From Cryobacterium tagatosivorans (GTDB lineage Bacteria > Actinomycetota > Actinomycetes > Actinomycetales > Microbacteriaceae), in contig NZ_SOEZ01000031.1 of NCBI RefSeq assembly GCF_004402215.1, positions 1 to 44,410 on the forward strand: a stretch of 44,410 bases of DNA, written 5' to 3'. Position 1 is the first letter of the stretch; each line of letters opens with the position of its first letter. The notes beneath the pieces are model-generated. The model was not told the origin of the DNA. It was given only the letters and a program-made list of their open reading frames with translations, and did not search any database. This document shows positions 31,539 through 44,100 of this stretch, piece after piece. The translations under genes and the position numbers were made by a program.

Positions 31539-33227
31539 ATGCCGAACACTGACCAGCAGCCCTGGCTGAAGAACTACCAGCCGGGAGTCCCGGCCGAGAT
31601 CGACCTGCCCACGGAGTCGCTCGTTGCGATGCTCGAGCGCTCCGTGGCCGAGGCCGGCGACCACCCCGCGCTGGAGTTCTTCGGTCGTCGCACGACCTAC
31701 ACGCAGCTCGGCGACCAGATCGACCGGGCCGCCGAGGGCCTCCGTCACCTCGGGGTGAGGGCGGGCGACCGGGTCGCCATCATCCTGCCGAACTGCCCCC
31801 AGCACGTCGTCGCCTTCTACGCGGTGCTGCGCCTCGGCGCCGTGGTGGTGGAGCACAATCCGCTGTACACCTCGCGGGAGCTGCGCCACCAGTTCGAAGA
31901 CCACCAGGCCCGCGTCGTGATCGCCTGGGACAAATCAGCGGCGTCTGTCAAGTCCTTCCCGGCCGACATCGAGATCGACCACGTCGTCTCGGTCAACCTC
32001 CTCGAGGCGTTCCCCGCCGTCAAGCGCCTGGCGCTGCACCTGCCGGTGAAGAGCCTGCGCGAGTCGCGGGAGGCCCTGACCGGCCCGGCGCCGGGAACCA
32101 TCCCGTGGAAGCAGCTGCTCGGCCACGGCCGGATCGACCCTGAGCATCCTCGCCCGTCGGTGGGCGACCTGGCGGCGATCCAGTACACCTCCGGCACCAC
32201 GGGCAACCCCAAGGGCGCCATGCTCACCCACTTCAACCTCTACTCCAACGCCCTGCAGGGCGAGGCGTGGATGCAGGGGGCCGAGTACCGCAAGGAGGTC
32301 TTCTACGCCATCCTGCCGATGTTCCACGCCTTCGGCATGACGCTCTACCTCACCTACGGCATCCGCAAGCAGGCCCTGCTCGTGCTCTTCCCCAGGTTCG
32401 ACCCCGACCTGGTGCTCGCTGCGATGAAGAAGTCGCCGGCGACGGTCTACTGCGCCGTCCCGCCGATCTACGAGCGCACCGCGATCGCCGCGAAGGAGAA
32501 GGGGATTTCGCTGCGGTCGTGCAGGTTCTGCATCTCTGGCGCGATGAACCTGCCCGACCACGTCGTGGAGCTGTGGGAGTCGGTGTCCGGCGGGCTGCTG
32601 GTGGAGGGCTACGGGATGACCGAGTCTTCCCCGGTGGCCCTCGGCAACCCGTTCCACCCGACCAGGCGCACCGGCACGATCGGCGTGCCGTTCCCGTCGA
32701 CCCTGATGAAGGTCGTCGACCTGGACGACCCCACCGTCGAGGTGCCGCAGGGCCAGCCGGGGGAGCTGCTGCTCAAGGGTCCGCAGGTCTTCCAGGGCTA
32801 CTGGAACAACCCGGAGGAAACCGCCAAGGCCCTCCTGCCGGATGGCTGGCTGCGTACCGGCGACATCGTGACCGTGGACGATGACGGGTTCACGACGATC
32901 GTCGACCGAGCCAAGGAGCTCGTGATCACGGGCGGATTCAACGTCTCGCCCTCCGAGGTCGAGGGCGTCCTGCGTCTGCATCCGTCGGTGGCCGACGCCG
33001 CTGTCTTCGGCAAGGCGCTCGAGCGGGGCGGGGAGCTGGTCGTCGCCGCGGTCGAACTCAGGCCGGGCGCGGAACTCGACGAGGACGGCCTGCGGGCGCA
33101 CTGCCGCGACCACCTCGCGGCCTACAAGATTCCGCGACGGATCGTCCGGGTCCAGGAGATGCCCCGCTCGATGCTCGGCAAGATCCTGCGGAAGAAGGTG
33201 CGCGAGCAGGTTCTGCCGGGGCTCTGA
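31539..33227 (+). CDS. fadD: long-chain fatty acid-CoA ligase
   Basis: 562 residues. YTSGTTGNPKG at 216-226 is the AMP-binding P-loop; GYGMTESSP, GWLRTGDIV and the C-terminal RSMLGKILRK with the acylation Lys complete the ANL signature. It adenylates a carboxylic acid and forms the CoA thioester; chain length cannot be told. ATG at 31539 with no strong SD. A palindromic element follows at 33253. Confidence 0.9.
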   Translation: MPNTDQQPWLKNYQPGVPAEIDLPTESLVAMLERSVAEAGDHPALEFFGRRTTYTQLGDQIDRAAEGLRHLGVRAGDRVAIILPNCPQHVVAFYAVLRLGAVVVEHNPLYTSRELRHQFEDHQARVVIAWDKSAASVKSFPADIEIDHVVSVNLLEAFPAVKRLALHLPVKSLRESREALTGPAPGTIPWKQLLGHGRIDPEHPRPSVGDLAAIQYTSGTTGNPKGAMLTHFNLYSNALQGEAWMQGAEYRKEVFYAILPMFHAFGMTLYLTYGIRKQALLVLFPRFDPDLVLAAMKKSPATVYCAVPPIYERTAIAAKEKGISLRSCRFCISGAMNLPDHVVELWESVSGGLLVEGYGMTESSPVALGNPFHPTRRTGTIGVPFPSTLMKVVDLDDPTVEVPQGQPGELLLKGPQVFQGYWNNPEETAKALLPDGWLRTGDIVTVDDDGFTTIVDRAKELVITGGFNVSPSEVEGVLRLHPSVADAAVFGKALERGGELVVAAVELRPGAELDEDGLRAHCRDHLAAYKIPRRIVRVQEMPRSMLGKILRKKVREQVLPGL

Positions 33228-33252
33228 CGCCCCTTAAGCCCGCATTCCCTGA

Positions 33253-33308
33253 CTGAGTTGCGGAGAAAGTACCTTCGTTTCGAGCGGGAAAGTACTTTGT
33301 CCGCAGTT
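33253..33308. repeat. palindromic intergenic element, copy A
   Basis: Arms built on TTGCGGAGAAAGTACCTTC and GGAAAGTACTTTGTCCGCA around a short loop. A near-identical element is at 40011-40068; the first 30 bases differ at only two positions. Both lie in convergent gaps; this one is between fadD and the VOC gene. Confidence 0.85.
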
Positions 33309-33324
33309 CAACTGCAAGGGGCGG

Positions 33325-33732
33325 CTACTCGGGCATCTCTGCCGCGACGACGGCGAGCACGTTGGCGGCGGGGTCCCTGAACCAGGCGATGGCGGCGCCG
33401 TCGTCCTCGTCGTGCATGATGCCTTTCGCGTCGTTCGGCGGCATGTCGGGGAGCTCGGCGTCGCCGTAGATCTTCGTCGTCACGCCTCGCGCGTTGAGCG
33501 CGTCGACGGTCTTCTCGACGTCGTCGGTGACGAAGTTCAGCACGGTGAAGCTTGCCGGCACGTGGTCGGGTTTCGCGTAGATGAACACCCGGCCGCCGTT
33601 TCCCAGTCGAACGTCGAGGTTGCCCATCATCCCGTCCCGCACCTCGAGGCCGAGGGTGTCGCCGTAGAAGCGCTTCGCCTCGTCGATGTTGTCCACCGAG
33701 AACGAACTGAAGGCCTCGGATGTGGCGAACAT
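33325..33732 (-). CDS. VOC (glyoxalase/bleomycin-resistance fold) protein
   Basis: 135 residues: SSFSVDNIDEAKRFYGDTLGLEV is the typical first beta-alpha-beta unit, and AIAWFRDPAANVLAVV the last strand with the metal-site Asp region. Some are metal enzymes, many bind small ligands; function unknown. SD AAGGAG lies six bases before the ATG. The divergent interval to the cupin gene (33733-33941) contains both promoters; no operator stands out. Confidence 0.85.
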   Translation of the reverse strand: MFATSEAFSSFSVDNIDEAKRFYGDTLGLEVRDGMMGNLDVRLGNGGRVFIYAKPDHVPASFTVLNFVTDDVEKTVDALNARGVTTKIYGDAELPDMPPNDAKGIMHDEDDGAAIAWFRDPAANVLAVVAAEMPE

Positions 33733-33941
33733 GATTGTCTCCTTCCAGAGGGTGAATCGATAGGGGAACCCTGTCGAGACTTGCACTCTCGGCAGGGGCC
33801 GTCCAGTGCGGGCCCTACCGGCGCCGGGCCCTACCCGGCTCTCTTCGCGAGGATTATCCTGAGGTTCAGGCCGTCCACGCCCGGTGGGCCGCGTGCCCGG
33901 AACCCCTGCCAATCGGCCCTCAAGAGTCAAAAGAGGAAGTC

Positions 33942-34316
33942 ATGTCAGACACGATGTCCGCGCTGCAGGTCAAGTCCTTCGACGCTCCCGATGAGCGTCG
34001 CGCGCCGGAGAAGACCAGCCTGGACCTCAACCATCTGGGCGAGTACACGATCGGTCGGATGAAGATGGAGCCCGGTTGGGCCTGGTCGGAGTGCATCAAG
34101 CCGGTGGTGCACACCGATTCCTGCCGGCTCCTGCATGTCGGTTACTGCGTCGCGGGAACCCTCGAAACGGTGCTCGACGACGGCACCCGAGCCACCATCA
34201 AGGCCGGTGACGCCTACTCGATCCCGCCGGGCCACGACGCTCATGTCGTGGGCGACGAGGCATTCGTGGGGATCGAGTTCGCCAGCGCCGCGCAGTACGG
34301 AGTCCCCGCCCCGTAG
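33942..34316 (+). CDS. cupin-domain protein
   Basis: 124 residues. WSECIKPVVHTDSCRLLHVGYCVAGTLETVLDDG, GDAYSIPPGHDAHVVGDE and IEF are cupin motifs 1 and 2, with candidate metal ligands in H57 and H98/H101. No fused domain. SD AGAGGAAG before the ATG. A strong intrinsic terminator follows. Confidence 0.85.
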   Translation: MSDTMSALQVKSFDAPDERRAPEKTSLDLNHLGEYTIGRMKMEPGWAWSECIKPVVHTDSCRLLHVGYCVAGTLETVLDDGTRATIKAGDAYSIPPGHDAHVVGDEAFVGIEFASAAQYGVPAP

Positions 34317-34326
34317 CCGGCACCCT

Positions 34327-34364
34327 CGCCCGGATGCCGCGGCCGCGGCATCCGGGCGCTTTTT
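34327..34364 (+). terminator. intrinsic terminator after the cupin gene
   Basis: A perfect 32-base palindrome from CGCCCGGATGCCGCGG (34327-34342) to its complement (34343-34358), followed at once by CTTTTT (34359-34364). Confidence 0.93.
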
Positions 34365-34387
34365 GAGGGTGGGGTCAGAATGGGCGC

Positions 34388-34897
34388 ATGCCCTTCGTCC
34401 TGTACGTCGTCCGCTCGGCCATCGCGCCGCTCACCCACACGCGACTCTTCCGCTCCGCGGCGCCCCGAGCGATGCCCCCGATCGAACGACTGCTGAAGCG
34501 CCTGAGCCGGGGCCGGGTGCAGCTGAGCGGACTGCTCGTGCCGTCGCTGGTGCTCCACACGACCGGCGCGAAGACCGGTCTCGGTCGCGACACAGTGCTG
34601 ATGTACACCCCCGACGGGCGGGGGCGCGCGATCGTGGCCGGCACGAGCTTCGCCAGGGGGCGACATCCGGCGTGGACCTACAATCTCCTGGCGCACCCCG
34701 CTGCGGCCATCAGCGTGCGGGGCCGGCGCCTGCTGGTGCGGGCCACGCTAATCGATAATGCCGACCGGGACGAGACCTGGCGCCGGATCGAGCGCCAGTG
34801 GCCGGGTTACCGTGACTACGAGCGGGAGTCGGGCCGGATCGTGCGGCTGTTCCTGCTCCAGCCTGTGCGGGAGGACCGGGGCGCGGCCAAGGCATAG
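34388..34897 (+). CDS. DDN-family (F420-dependent nitroreductase-like) protein
   Basis: 169 residues. LVLHTTGAKTGLGRDTVLMYTPDG, HPAWTYNLLAHPAA and the late WP.Y..Y pattern are typical of DDN proteins, second of this family in the window after 588-1064. Likely F420H2-dependent quinone or xenobiotic reductase. Only about 30 bases separate it from the PhoD gene, so they may be one transcript. Confidence 0.83.
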   Translation: MPFVLYVVRSAIAPLTHTRLFRSAAPRAMPPIERLLKRLSRGRVQLSGLLVPSLVLHTTGAKTGLGRDTVLMYTPDGRGRAIVAGTSFARGRHPAWTYNLLAHPAAAISVRGRRLLVRATLIDNADRDETWRRIERQWPGYRDYERESGRIVRLFLLQPVREDRGAAKA

Positions 34898-34929
34898 CCA
34901 GAGCCGCGTTTGAGCGGTAAAACTACCTC

Positions 34930-37472
<2,543 letters not shown>

Positions 37473-37561
37473 CCGCCTGCGGTTCCCGGCGGCCGACGCG
37501 GCACTTTGGGGGCCGCCGAATGACACGGCCGGGCGGTGGGGCTCGGCTAGTGTCGGGAGCT

Positions 37562-37738
37562 ATGAAGTCATTTGCGTGCGGAGATGTCGTGCCCGGTTGC
37601 GAAGCTCGCTGGGTGTGCACCACCGAGGACGAGATTATGTTCCAGGTCGCAGCTCATGCTGCCTCTGCTCACCCCCTGGTCGAGGTGTCATCGACGATGG
37701 CCCAGGCCGTGCGGGCGGCAATCGTACCGGTCGGCTAG
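37562..37738 (+). CDS. DUF1059 protein
   Basis: 58 residues. MKSFACGDVVPGC opening and a late VAAHAASAHP match DUF1059. Two cysteines and a histidine pair hint at metal binding; function unknown. It ends two bases before the GTG of the EAL gene, so they were probably co-transcribed. Confidence 0.82.
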   Translation: MKSFACGDVVPGCEARWVCTTEDEIMFQVAAHAASAHPLVEVSSTMAQAVRAAIVPVG

Positions 37739-37740
37739 TC

Positions 37741-38883
37741 GTGTCGGCAGGGCCGCCGGACACCGGCGTGGACTCCGCCCGGCCCGACTGGGCCGAGATG
37801 CTGGATGCGGCCTGCCGTGGCGAGGGCGTCTCGTCCGTCTACCAGCCGATCGTCGACACGGCCCGGGGCTCGGTCGTCGGCTACGAGGCCCTGACCCGGT
37901 TCTCCGGCTACGCCGAGCGCAATCCCGAGACATGGTTCCGGGCGGCTCGGACGCACGGTATAGCCGAAGACCTGGAAGTGATGGCCCTGCGCACCGCGTT
38001 GCAAGCCCGCCCGACGATGCCGACGAACTGATTCCTCACGGTCAACGTGTCGCCCGATCTGCTGTCCTGCGAGAGTGTGCGCAGCGTCTGGCGCGACGAG
38101 GGCGACCTGGGCGGGCTCATCGTCGAGTTGACCGAGCAGGCGCCGATCGAGTCGTACCTCTCCCTCGAACCCGACCTCGACCGGCTGCGCTCGGCCGGCG
38201 CCCTGATCGCGGTCGACGACGCCGGCGCCGGGTACGCCGGGCTGCGACATCTGCTCGCCCTGCGGCCATCGCTGATCAAGCTGGACCGCGCACTGGTGGA
38301 GGACGTCGATCGGGACGAGGCCAAACGCGCCCTCATCGAGATGCTGGGAACGTTCGCCGGCCGCGTCGACGCGTGGCTGCTGGCCGAGGGCGTGGAACGG
38401 CTCGAGGAGCTCGACACGCTGGTCGCGCTCGGCATTCCCCTCGTGCAGGGATACTGCCTGGCCCGGCCCGCCCCGGCCTGGGTGGGGATTGACGAGGACG
38501 TGGCGATTCGCCTGGCGGCACGGCCCGTCCCCGGCACGACACGCGTCATCCGCGACTACCTCGAGATCGTGCCAACGGCCACGAGCGTGGCCGTTGCGTC
38601 GGCCGCCTTCTCGGCCGACCCCAAACTCCGATCCATCGTGCTGCTCGACGAGCACAGCCGCCCACTGGCGGTGCTCGAGGCCGACTCGTCGCTTCTCGGT
38701 GTGGTCAGCCCCGGCCTGCGGGTCAACCTCGAGACCCCGGTGACGGATGCCCTGGGCCGGGCGATGACGCGCGATCCGGGTGCCCGCTTCGAGCCGCTCC
38801 TCGCCACCGACAACGCCGGCCGATTCACCGGCATCGTGCGCCTGGAGCGTCTGATCACGGCCCTCGCGGCAGCTGACCACTGA
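37741..38883 (+). pseudogene. EAL-domain c-di-GMP phosphodiesterase interrupted by one in-frame TGA
   Basis: From GTG 37741 the frame reads an EAL domain: YQPIVDTARGSVVGYEALTRF, then a TGA at 38029-38031, then in the same frame FLTVNVSPDLL, ELTEQAPIES, DDAGAGYAGLRH, IKLDRALV, LLAEGVERL and LVQGYCLARP. All catalytic and metal residues (EAL, VNVSP Asn, ELTE, DD, K, AEGVE, Q) are present. A CBS-like region (to LERLITALAA) follows. The stop sits where Cys (TGC) is usual (TNCFL), so a single base change explains it. Restart at GTG 38047 would lack the EAL motif. Confidence 0.88.
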
Positions 38884-38935
38884 CGGGCGGCCCGCGACCA
38901 GTCGGGCCGATCCGAAGCGGGGCAATCTCGGGGCC

Positions 38936-39527
38936 ATGACGGTCCAGCCGGATTCCCCAGCGGCCGAGTCCGGGCTGACCGACCGGAGGGTGGCATTCTT
39001 CGGCTTCGCCGCCGGGATCGTCGGGCTGGTCTGTGTCATCGCTCTGGGCTGTTCTACGCCGGAGAAGTCGGCACGGCCGGTCGGCGTGTGTTCGGGCCGT
39101 GGCGATTCGCTCTCCTGCTTGAGTCGCCGTTGTGGTGGCAGGTCGTGCTGCTCGCGAGCGCCGCAGCGCACTCGGATCGACCCTCCTCGTGTTCGACGCC
39201 ATCGACTTCGCCATTGCCACGGCCCTGTCGGTCATCGCCATCGTTGTTCAGGCGTTCTGGCTGGTACTGGCCAATCGGCTGCTCTGTCGCGTCGACGGCT
39301 ATCCGCGCGGGCTCGGCGCCTTCGCCATCGTGGGGGGAGTCGCGCTGCTCGCCGGAATGGCACTCGTCGGGATCGGACTGGTCCTGCAGCCCGGCGTCGA
39401 AACCCCACTCTGGTTCCTCGGCGTCGCGGTGGGTTTGTTCGGTTGGGTGTCCATGCCGGTCTGGTTCCTGCTCGTTGCCGTGAGCCTCCGCGGGGGATTC
39501 GTCCCCGGGTCTAACCTCGAGCCATGA
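38936..39527 (+). pseudogene. membrane protein gene with two one-base frameshifts
   Basis: Three consecutive pieces of one protein in three frames. 38936 to about 39050: MTVQPDSP...FGFAAGIVGLVCVIALG. About 39050 to 39167: LFYAGEVGTAGRRVFGPWRF...SPLWWQVVLLASAAA. From 39168 to the stop at 39527: ALGSTLLVFDAIDFAIATALSV...VSLRGGFVPGSNLEP. Each change fits loss of one base (a G from a GGGG run near 39050; one base near 39165). Four or five hydrophobic segments; family not recognised. The end overlaps the next gene (ATGA). Confidence 0.82.
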
Positions 39528-39994
39528 AACGTGCGCTCGCGATCGGCCTGGTGTCCGCGCAGTTCCTGCTGCTCGCCGCGCTCGTCCTCCTGCCTCACGG
39601 GGCGCTGTGGCCCGTCAACGCCGGCGTCCTGGCCGCCGGAATCCTCCTCGTGCTGGCCGGCGCGATCCTCGCCGTCCTGGGAGCGCGTGGCCTGGGGCCG
39701 GCGCTGACCGCGAGTCCGATCCCGAGGGAGCACGCGCCGCTGGTCACCAGCGGGGTGTACGGCCTCGTCCGGAGTCCGATCTACACGGGGCTGATGACCG
39801 GCGGGCTCGGCCTGGCCCTGTTCGGCGCGTCGGTGTGGCACATCGTCGCCTGGCTCTGCCTCGTGCTGCTGCTGTCGGCCAAGACGCGCTGGGAGGAGCG
39901 GATGCTCGTGGCCGAGCACCCGGACTACCGCGACTACGGGGCTCGCGTCGGCCGCTTCCTGCCGGGCGTCGGCCGGTTGCGCCCACGACCCTGA
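39524..39994 (+). CDS. isoprenylcysteine carboxyl methyltransferase (ICMT)-like membrane methyltransferase
   Basis: 156 residues, about four hydrophobic segments. SGVYGLVRSPIYTGLMTGGLGLALF and EERMLVAEHPDYRDYGARVGRFLP are the conserved ICMT/phospholipid-methyltransferase C-terminal motifs that bind S-adenosylmethionine. Its substrate in bacteria is unknown. Starts inside the stop of the preceding frameshifted gene. Confidence 0.86.
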   Translation: MKRALAIGLVSAQFLLLAALVLLPHGALWPVNAGVLAAGILLVLAGAILAVLGARGLGPALTASPIPREHAPLVTSGVYGLVRSPIYTGLMTGGLGLALFGASVWHIVAWLCLVLLLSAKTRWEERMLVAEHPDYRDYGARVGRFLPGVGRLRPRP

Positions 39995-40010
39995 CCGGCC
40001 CGCCTCGGGA

Positions 40011-40068
40011 CTGAGTCGCGGACAAAGTACCTTCGTTTCGCAAATGAAGGTACTTTCTCCGCAACTGA
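40011..40068. repeat. palindromic intergenic element, copy B
   Basis: Arms GCGGACAAAGTACCTTC and GAAGGTACTTTCTCCGC (one mismatch) around GTTTCGCAAAT, flanked by CTGAGT / AACTGAG. It is the better-preserved partner of 33253-33308 and also sits between convergent genes. Confidence 0.88.
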
Positions 40069-40089
40069 GCGTGGAATCCCGGTGAGCGG

Positions 40090-41061
40090 CTACCAGGCGT
40101 AGTGCTCGGGCGCCGTCTTGCGGCCCGGGAAGATCTCGTCGAGGCGGCCGAGGGCATCCGTGTCGAGGGTGACGTCCAGCGATCGCACGGCGGCGGCCAA
40201 CTGCTCGGTCGTGCGCGGGCCGACGATCGGGGCCGTGACCGCGGGCTGGTGGAGCAACCAGGCCAGAGCCACATCGCCGGGCGGGTGTCCGAGTTCGTCG
40301 GCGAGCGTTTCGTACTTCTCGATCGCGTCCCGGTGCGTCGCGAGAACCTCGGCGACCTTGCCCTCCAGCCGTCGCTTGCCCTCGCCCTCCCTGCGAAGCA
40401 CCCCGCCGAGCAGCCCGCCGTTCAACGGCGACCAGGGGATGATGCCCAGCCCGTTGCTCACAGCGGCGGGGATGACCTCCAGCTCGATGTCGCGGGTCAG
40501 CAGGTTGTAGATCGACTGTTCGCTGACCAGGCCGGTGAAGTTACGGCGCCGGGCCTCCTCCTGCGCGGTGGCGATGTGCCAGCCGGCGAAGTTGCTGCTG
40601 CCGGCGTAGAGAATCTTGCCCTGCGCGACGGCCGTTTCCATGGCCTGCCAGATCTCTTCCCACGGCGTCTGCCGGTCGATGTGGTGGAACTGGTAGATGT
40701 CGATGTAGTCGGTCTGGAGCCTGGACAGGCTCGCGTCGAGCGCCCGGCGGATGTTGAGCGCGGAGAGTTTGCCGTCGTTGGGCCAGTCGGTCATGGAGCC
40801 GTAGAGCTTGGTCGCCAGCACGGTGCGCTCGCGGCGCTGCCCGCCCTGGGCGAACCAGTTGCCGATGATGGTCTCCGTGCCGCCCTTGCCGGCGCCGTCG
40901 CCATAGACATTGGCGGTGTCGAAGTAATTGATGCCATAACCGTGCGCGGCGTCCATGATGGCGTGCGCGTCGAGTTCCGGGGCCCAGCCGCCGAAGTTCA
41001 TCGTTCCGAGGCAGAGACGGGAGACGTTGAGACCTGAGCGGCCGAGGGAAGTGTATTGCAT
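40090..41061 (-). CDS. aldo/keto reductase
   Basis: 323 residues. DTANVYG (D48, Y53), TKLYG (K85) and YQFHH (H126) are the catalytic tetrad; GIIPWSPLNGGLL and the C-terminal NADPH-binding region IVGPRTTEQLA fit the family. NADPH-dependent carbonyl reduction, substrate unknown. The ATG at 41061 is used; an upstream M at 41073 is possible. Divergent from the mannosidase gene. Confidence 0.9.
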   Translation of the reverse strand: MQYTSLGRSGLNVSRLCLGTMNFGGWAPELDAHAIMDAAHGYGINYFDTANVYGDGAGKGGTETIIGNWFAQGGQRRERTVLATKLYGSMTDWPNDGKLSALNIRRALDASLSRLQTDYIDIYQFHHIDRQTPWEEIWQAMETAVAQGKILYAGSSNFAGWHIATAQEEARRRNFTGLVSEQSIYNLLTRDIELEVIPAAVSNGLGIIPWSPLNGGLLGGVLRREGEGKRRLEGKVAEVLATHRDAIEKYETLADELGHPPGDVALAWLLHQPAVTAPIVGPRTTEQLAAAVRSLDVTLDTDALGRLDEIFPGRKTAPEHYAW

Positions 41062-41149
41062 GCTCCCCAGCATGCGCCGCGACGCTGCCCCATGTCGAAC
41101 CGGCAGGGTCTTGCGGTGGCGTTCATCTTCGTGTTCATTGGGGCCTGAC

Positions 41150-41182
41150 GCCTTCACCGCAAGGAGCCTTCACCGCAAGGAG
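41150..41182 (+). repeat. 16-base tandem duplication carrying two Shine-Dalgarno sequences
   Basis: GCCTTCACCGCAAGGA occurs twice in tandem (41150-41165, 41166-41181). Each copy ends in AAGGAG, at 41161-41166 and 41177-41182. The second lies seven bases before the GTG at 41190. Confidence 0.85.
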
Positions 41183-41189
41183 TTCCACC

Positions 41190-44100
41190 GTGCACGACAA
41201 CTCCGTCCTCATTCGCGCCCGCATCCGTCGCTTCGTCAGTGAACGGGTGACTCCCGCCATCTACCGCGCGTCCGCGCCCCTGTCGGTGTCGGCCTGGGAG
41301 GTGCCGGATGAGCCGGTGCCCTTCATCGAGGCCCGGCGCCAGGCCTTCACGCCGTTCGCCGTGGGACGGCGGTGGGGGAAGCCGTGGGGCACGACCTGGT
41401 TCCACGTCACCGGGAGGGTGCCAGAGGACTGGTCCCGGTGGGGCGGCCTCGACACCCGCACGGAGATCATCGTCGACCTCGGTTTCCTGTCCGGCCAGCC
41501 CGGTTTCCAGGCCGAAGGACTCGTCTTCGACCCCGCGGGGAACATCCTCAAGGCGATCGAACCCTTGAACAACTACGTGCCCCTGCCGCTGGGGGCCGGT
41601 GGTGTCCTCGACGTGTATGTGGAAGCCGCCTCCAACCCCGATGTCGGCAGCAACTGGAAATTCCGGCCCACGCCCGTCGGCGACAAGGCGACGGCCGGGA
41701 CCACGCCGATCTACCGGCTGCGCCGGATGGACGTGGCCCTGCTCGACACCGAGGTGTGGCAGCTCGACCGGGACATCTGGACGCTGTTCGGCCTGATGGA
41801 GGAACTGGGCGGCGATCTTCCCCGCACCGCGGAAATCCTCCGGGCGCTCGAGAAGGTGACCGACCGGATGGACCCCGACGATGTCAGCGGTACGGCCGGC
41901 CTCGGCCGCGCCATCCTGGCCCCGGTGCTCGCCCAGCCGGCCTACGCGAGCGCGCATCGGATCGTCGCCGTCGGGCACGCGCACATCGACTCGGCCTGGC
42001 TCTGGCCGGTGCGGGAGACCATCCGCAAATGCGCCCGCACCTTCGCCAATGTGCTGCAGTTGATGGACGAGAACCCGGAGTTCATCTTCGCCTGTTCCTC
42101 CGCGCAGCAGTACGCCTGGATGAAGGAGCACTACCCCCGGCTGTTCGAGCGCATCCGGGAGCGGGTGATCGAGGGCCGGTTCGTGCCGGTCGGGGGCATG
42201 TGGGTGGAATCGGACACCAACATGCCCGGCGGCGAGGCGCTCGCCCGCCAGCTGATCGCCGGCAAGTCGTTCTTCATGCGCGAATTCGGCATCGAACCGC
42301 TCGAGGTGTGGCTGCCCGACTCGTTCGGGTACACGGCCGCCTTCCCGCAGGTCGTCGTCGCCGCCGGGTCGAAGTACTTCCTGACACAGAAGATCAGCTG
42401 GAACGAAACAAACACGATGCCCCATCACACCTTCCACTGGGAGGGCATCGACGGCACCCGCGTCTTCACCCACTTCCCGCCGGTGGACACGTACAACTCG
42501 GTGCTCTCCGGGCAGGACCTGGCCCGGGCGCAACGCCAATACGCCGAGAAGGGCGCCTCGAACGTGTCGCTGGTGCCGTTCGGCTTCGGCGACGGCGGGG
42601 GAGGACCGACGCGCGAGATGCTCGCTGCCGCCGAGCGGACGAAATCCCTGGAGGGTTCGCCCACCGTGCGGATGGCCACCCCGCGGGCGTTCTTCGAAGA
42701 AGCGGAGGCGAGCTATGCGAACCCGCCGGTGTGGTCGGGCGAGCTCTACCTCGAGTTCCACCGCGGCACGTACACGTCCCAGGCCAACACGAAGGCCGGG
42801 AACCGGCGGAGCGAACACCTGTTGCGCGAGGCCGAACTGTGGGCGACGACGGCCGCCGTGCGCACAGGGGCGACCTATCCCTACGACCGGCTCGAGGCGG
42901 CCTGGCAGACCGTGCTGCTCAACCAGTTCCACGACATCCTGCCCGGCAGCTCCATCGCCTGGGTGCACCAGGTCGCCGAGGCCGCGTATGCCGCGGTGCG
43001 GCTGGAACTCGAAGACCTGATCTCCCGGGCGCTCGCCGCATTGTCCGGCCCGGATGCCGCGAGCCAGGATGCCGCCGCCCCGGATACAGCGGCAGCCGGC
43101 ATCGCCGTGCCGGTCAGTTTCAACGCGTCGCCGTTCCCGGTGTCGGGGGTGCCGGCGCTGTCGGCCGGCCCGCGCGGGGCATCCGCGGACGTGCGCGTCG
43201 AGGCCCGGGACGGCGGGTTCGTGCTCGAGAACGGAGCAATCCGGGTCGTGATCGACGCCCGCGGACTGCTCGTGTCCCTCGTGGAGCTCAGCACCGGGCG
43301 GGAGGCGCTGCCGGAGGGCCGGCCGGGCAATCTTCTCCAGCTGTTCCGGGACACGCCAACGCAGTGGGACGCGTGGGACATCGACGACCACTACCAGCGC
43401 AACGGCGTCGAGCTGCTGGAGGCCGAGTCGGTGGAGCTGGTGTCGCAGGAGCTGGTGTCGCAGGAGCCGGTGTCGCCGGAGCCGGTGTCGCCGCACGCCG
43501 GGCGCGCGACGGTGCGGGTCCGTCGCCGCTTCGGCTCCTCGACGGTGTCGCAGGAGCTGACCCTGGCCGGAGACCAGACCGCCCTCGACATCGTCACCAC
43601 GGTGGACTGGCACGAACGGCAGAAGTTCCTCAAGCTGGCCTTCCCGCTGGACGTGCACGCCGACCGGGCGGCCTCCGAGATCCAGTTCGGCCACATCTAC
43701 CGGCCGACCCACGAGAATACGTCGTGGGATGCCGCCCGGTTCGAGACCTGCGCTCACCGGTGGGTGTTCGTGGGGGAGCCGGGCTTCGGGGTGGCCGTGG
43801 CCAACGACTCCACCTACGGCCACGACATCAGCCGGACCGGCAACGGCGGCGGCGGCACCACGACGACCGTGCGTGAGTCCCTGCTGCGCGCGCCGACGTT
43901 CCCCGACCCGGCGGCCGACCAGGGGGTTCATGTCTCGCGCACCTCGATCAGCCTGACGCCGGACGTGCTCGGCGCGGCCGAGCAGGGCTACCGGATCAAC
44001 CTTCCGCTCCGGGACGTGACCGGAGTGTCCGTCGAGCCCGTCGTGGTGAGCGACTGCGCCGCCATCGTGGTCGAGGCGGTGAAGCTGGCCGAAGACCGCT

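Noticed and set aside
38029..38031. Selenocysteine at the EAL-gene TGA
   Set aside because: The replaced Cys is not a catalytic residue in EAL enzymes, and nothing seen here supports selenocysteine insertion; a TGC to TGA change is simpler.
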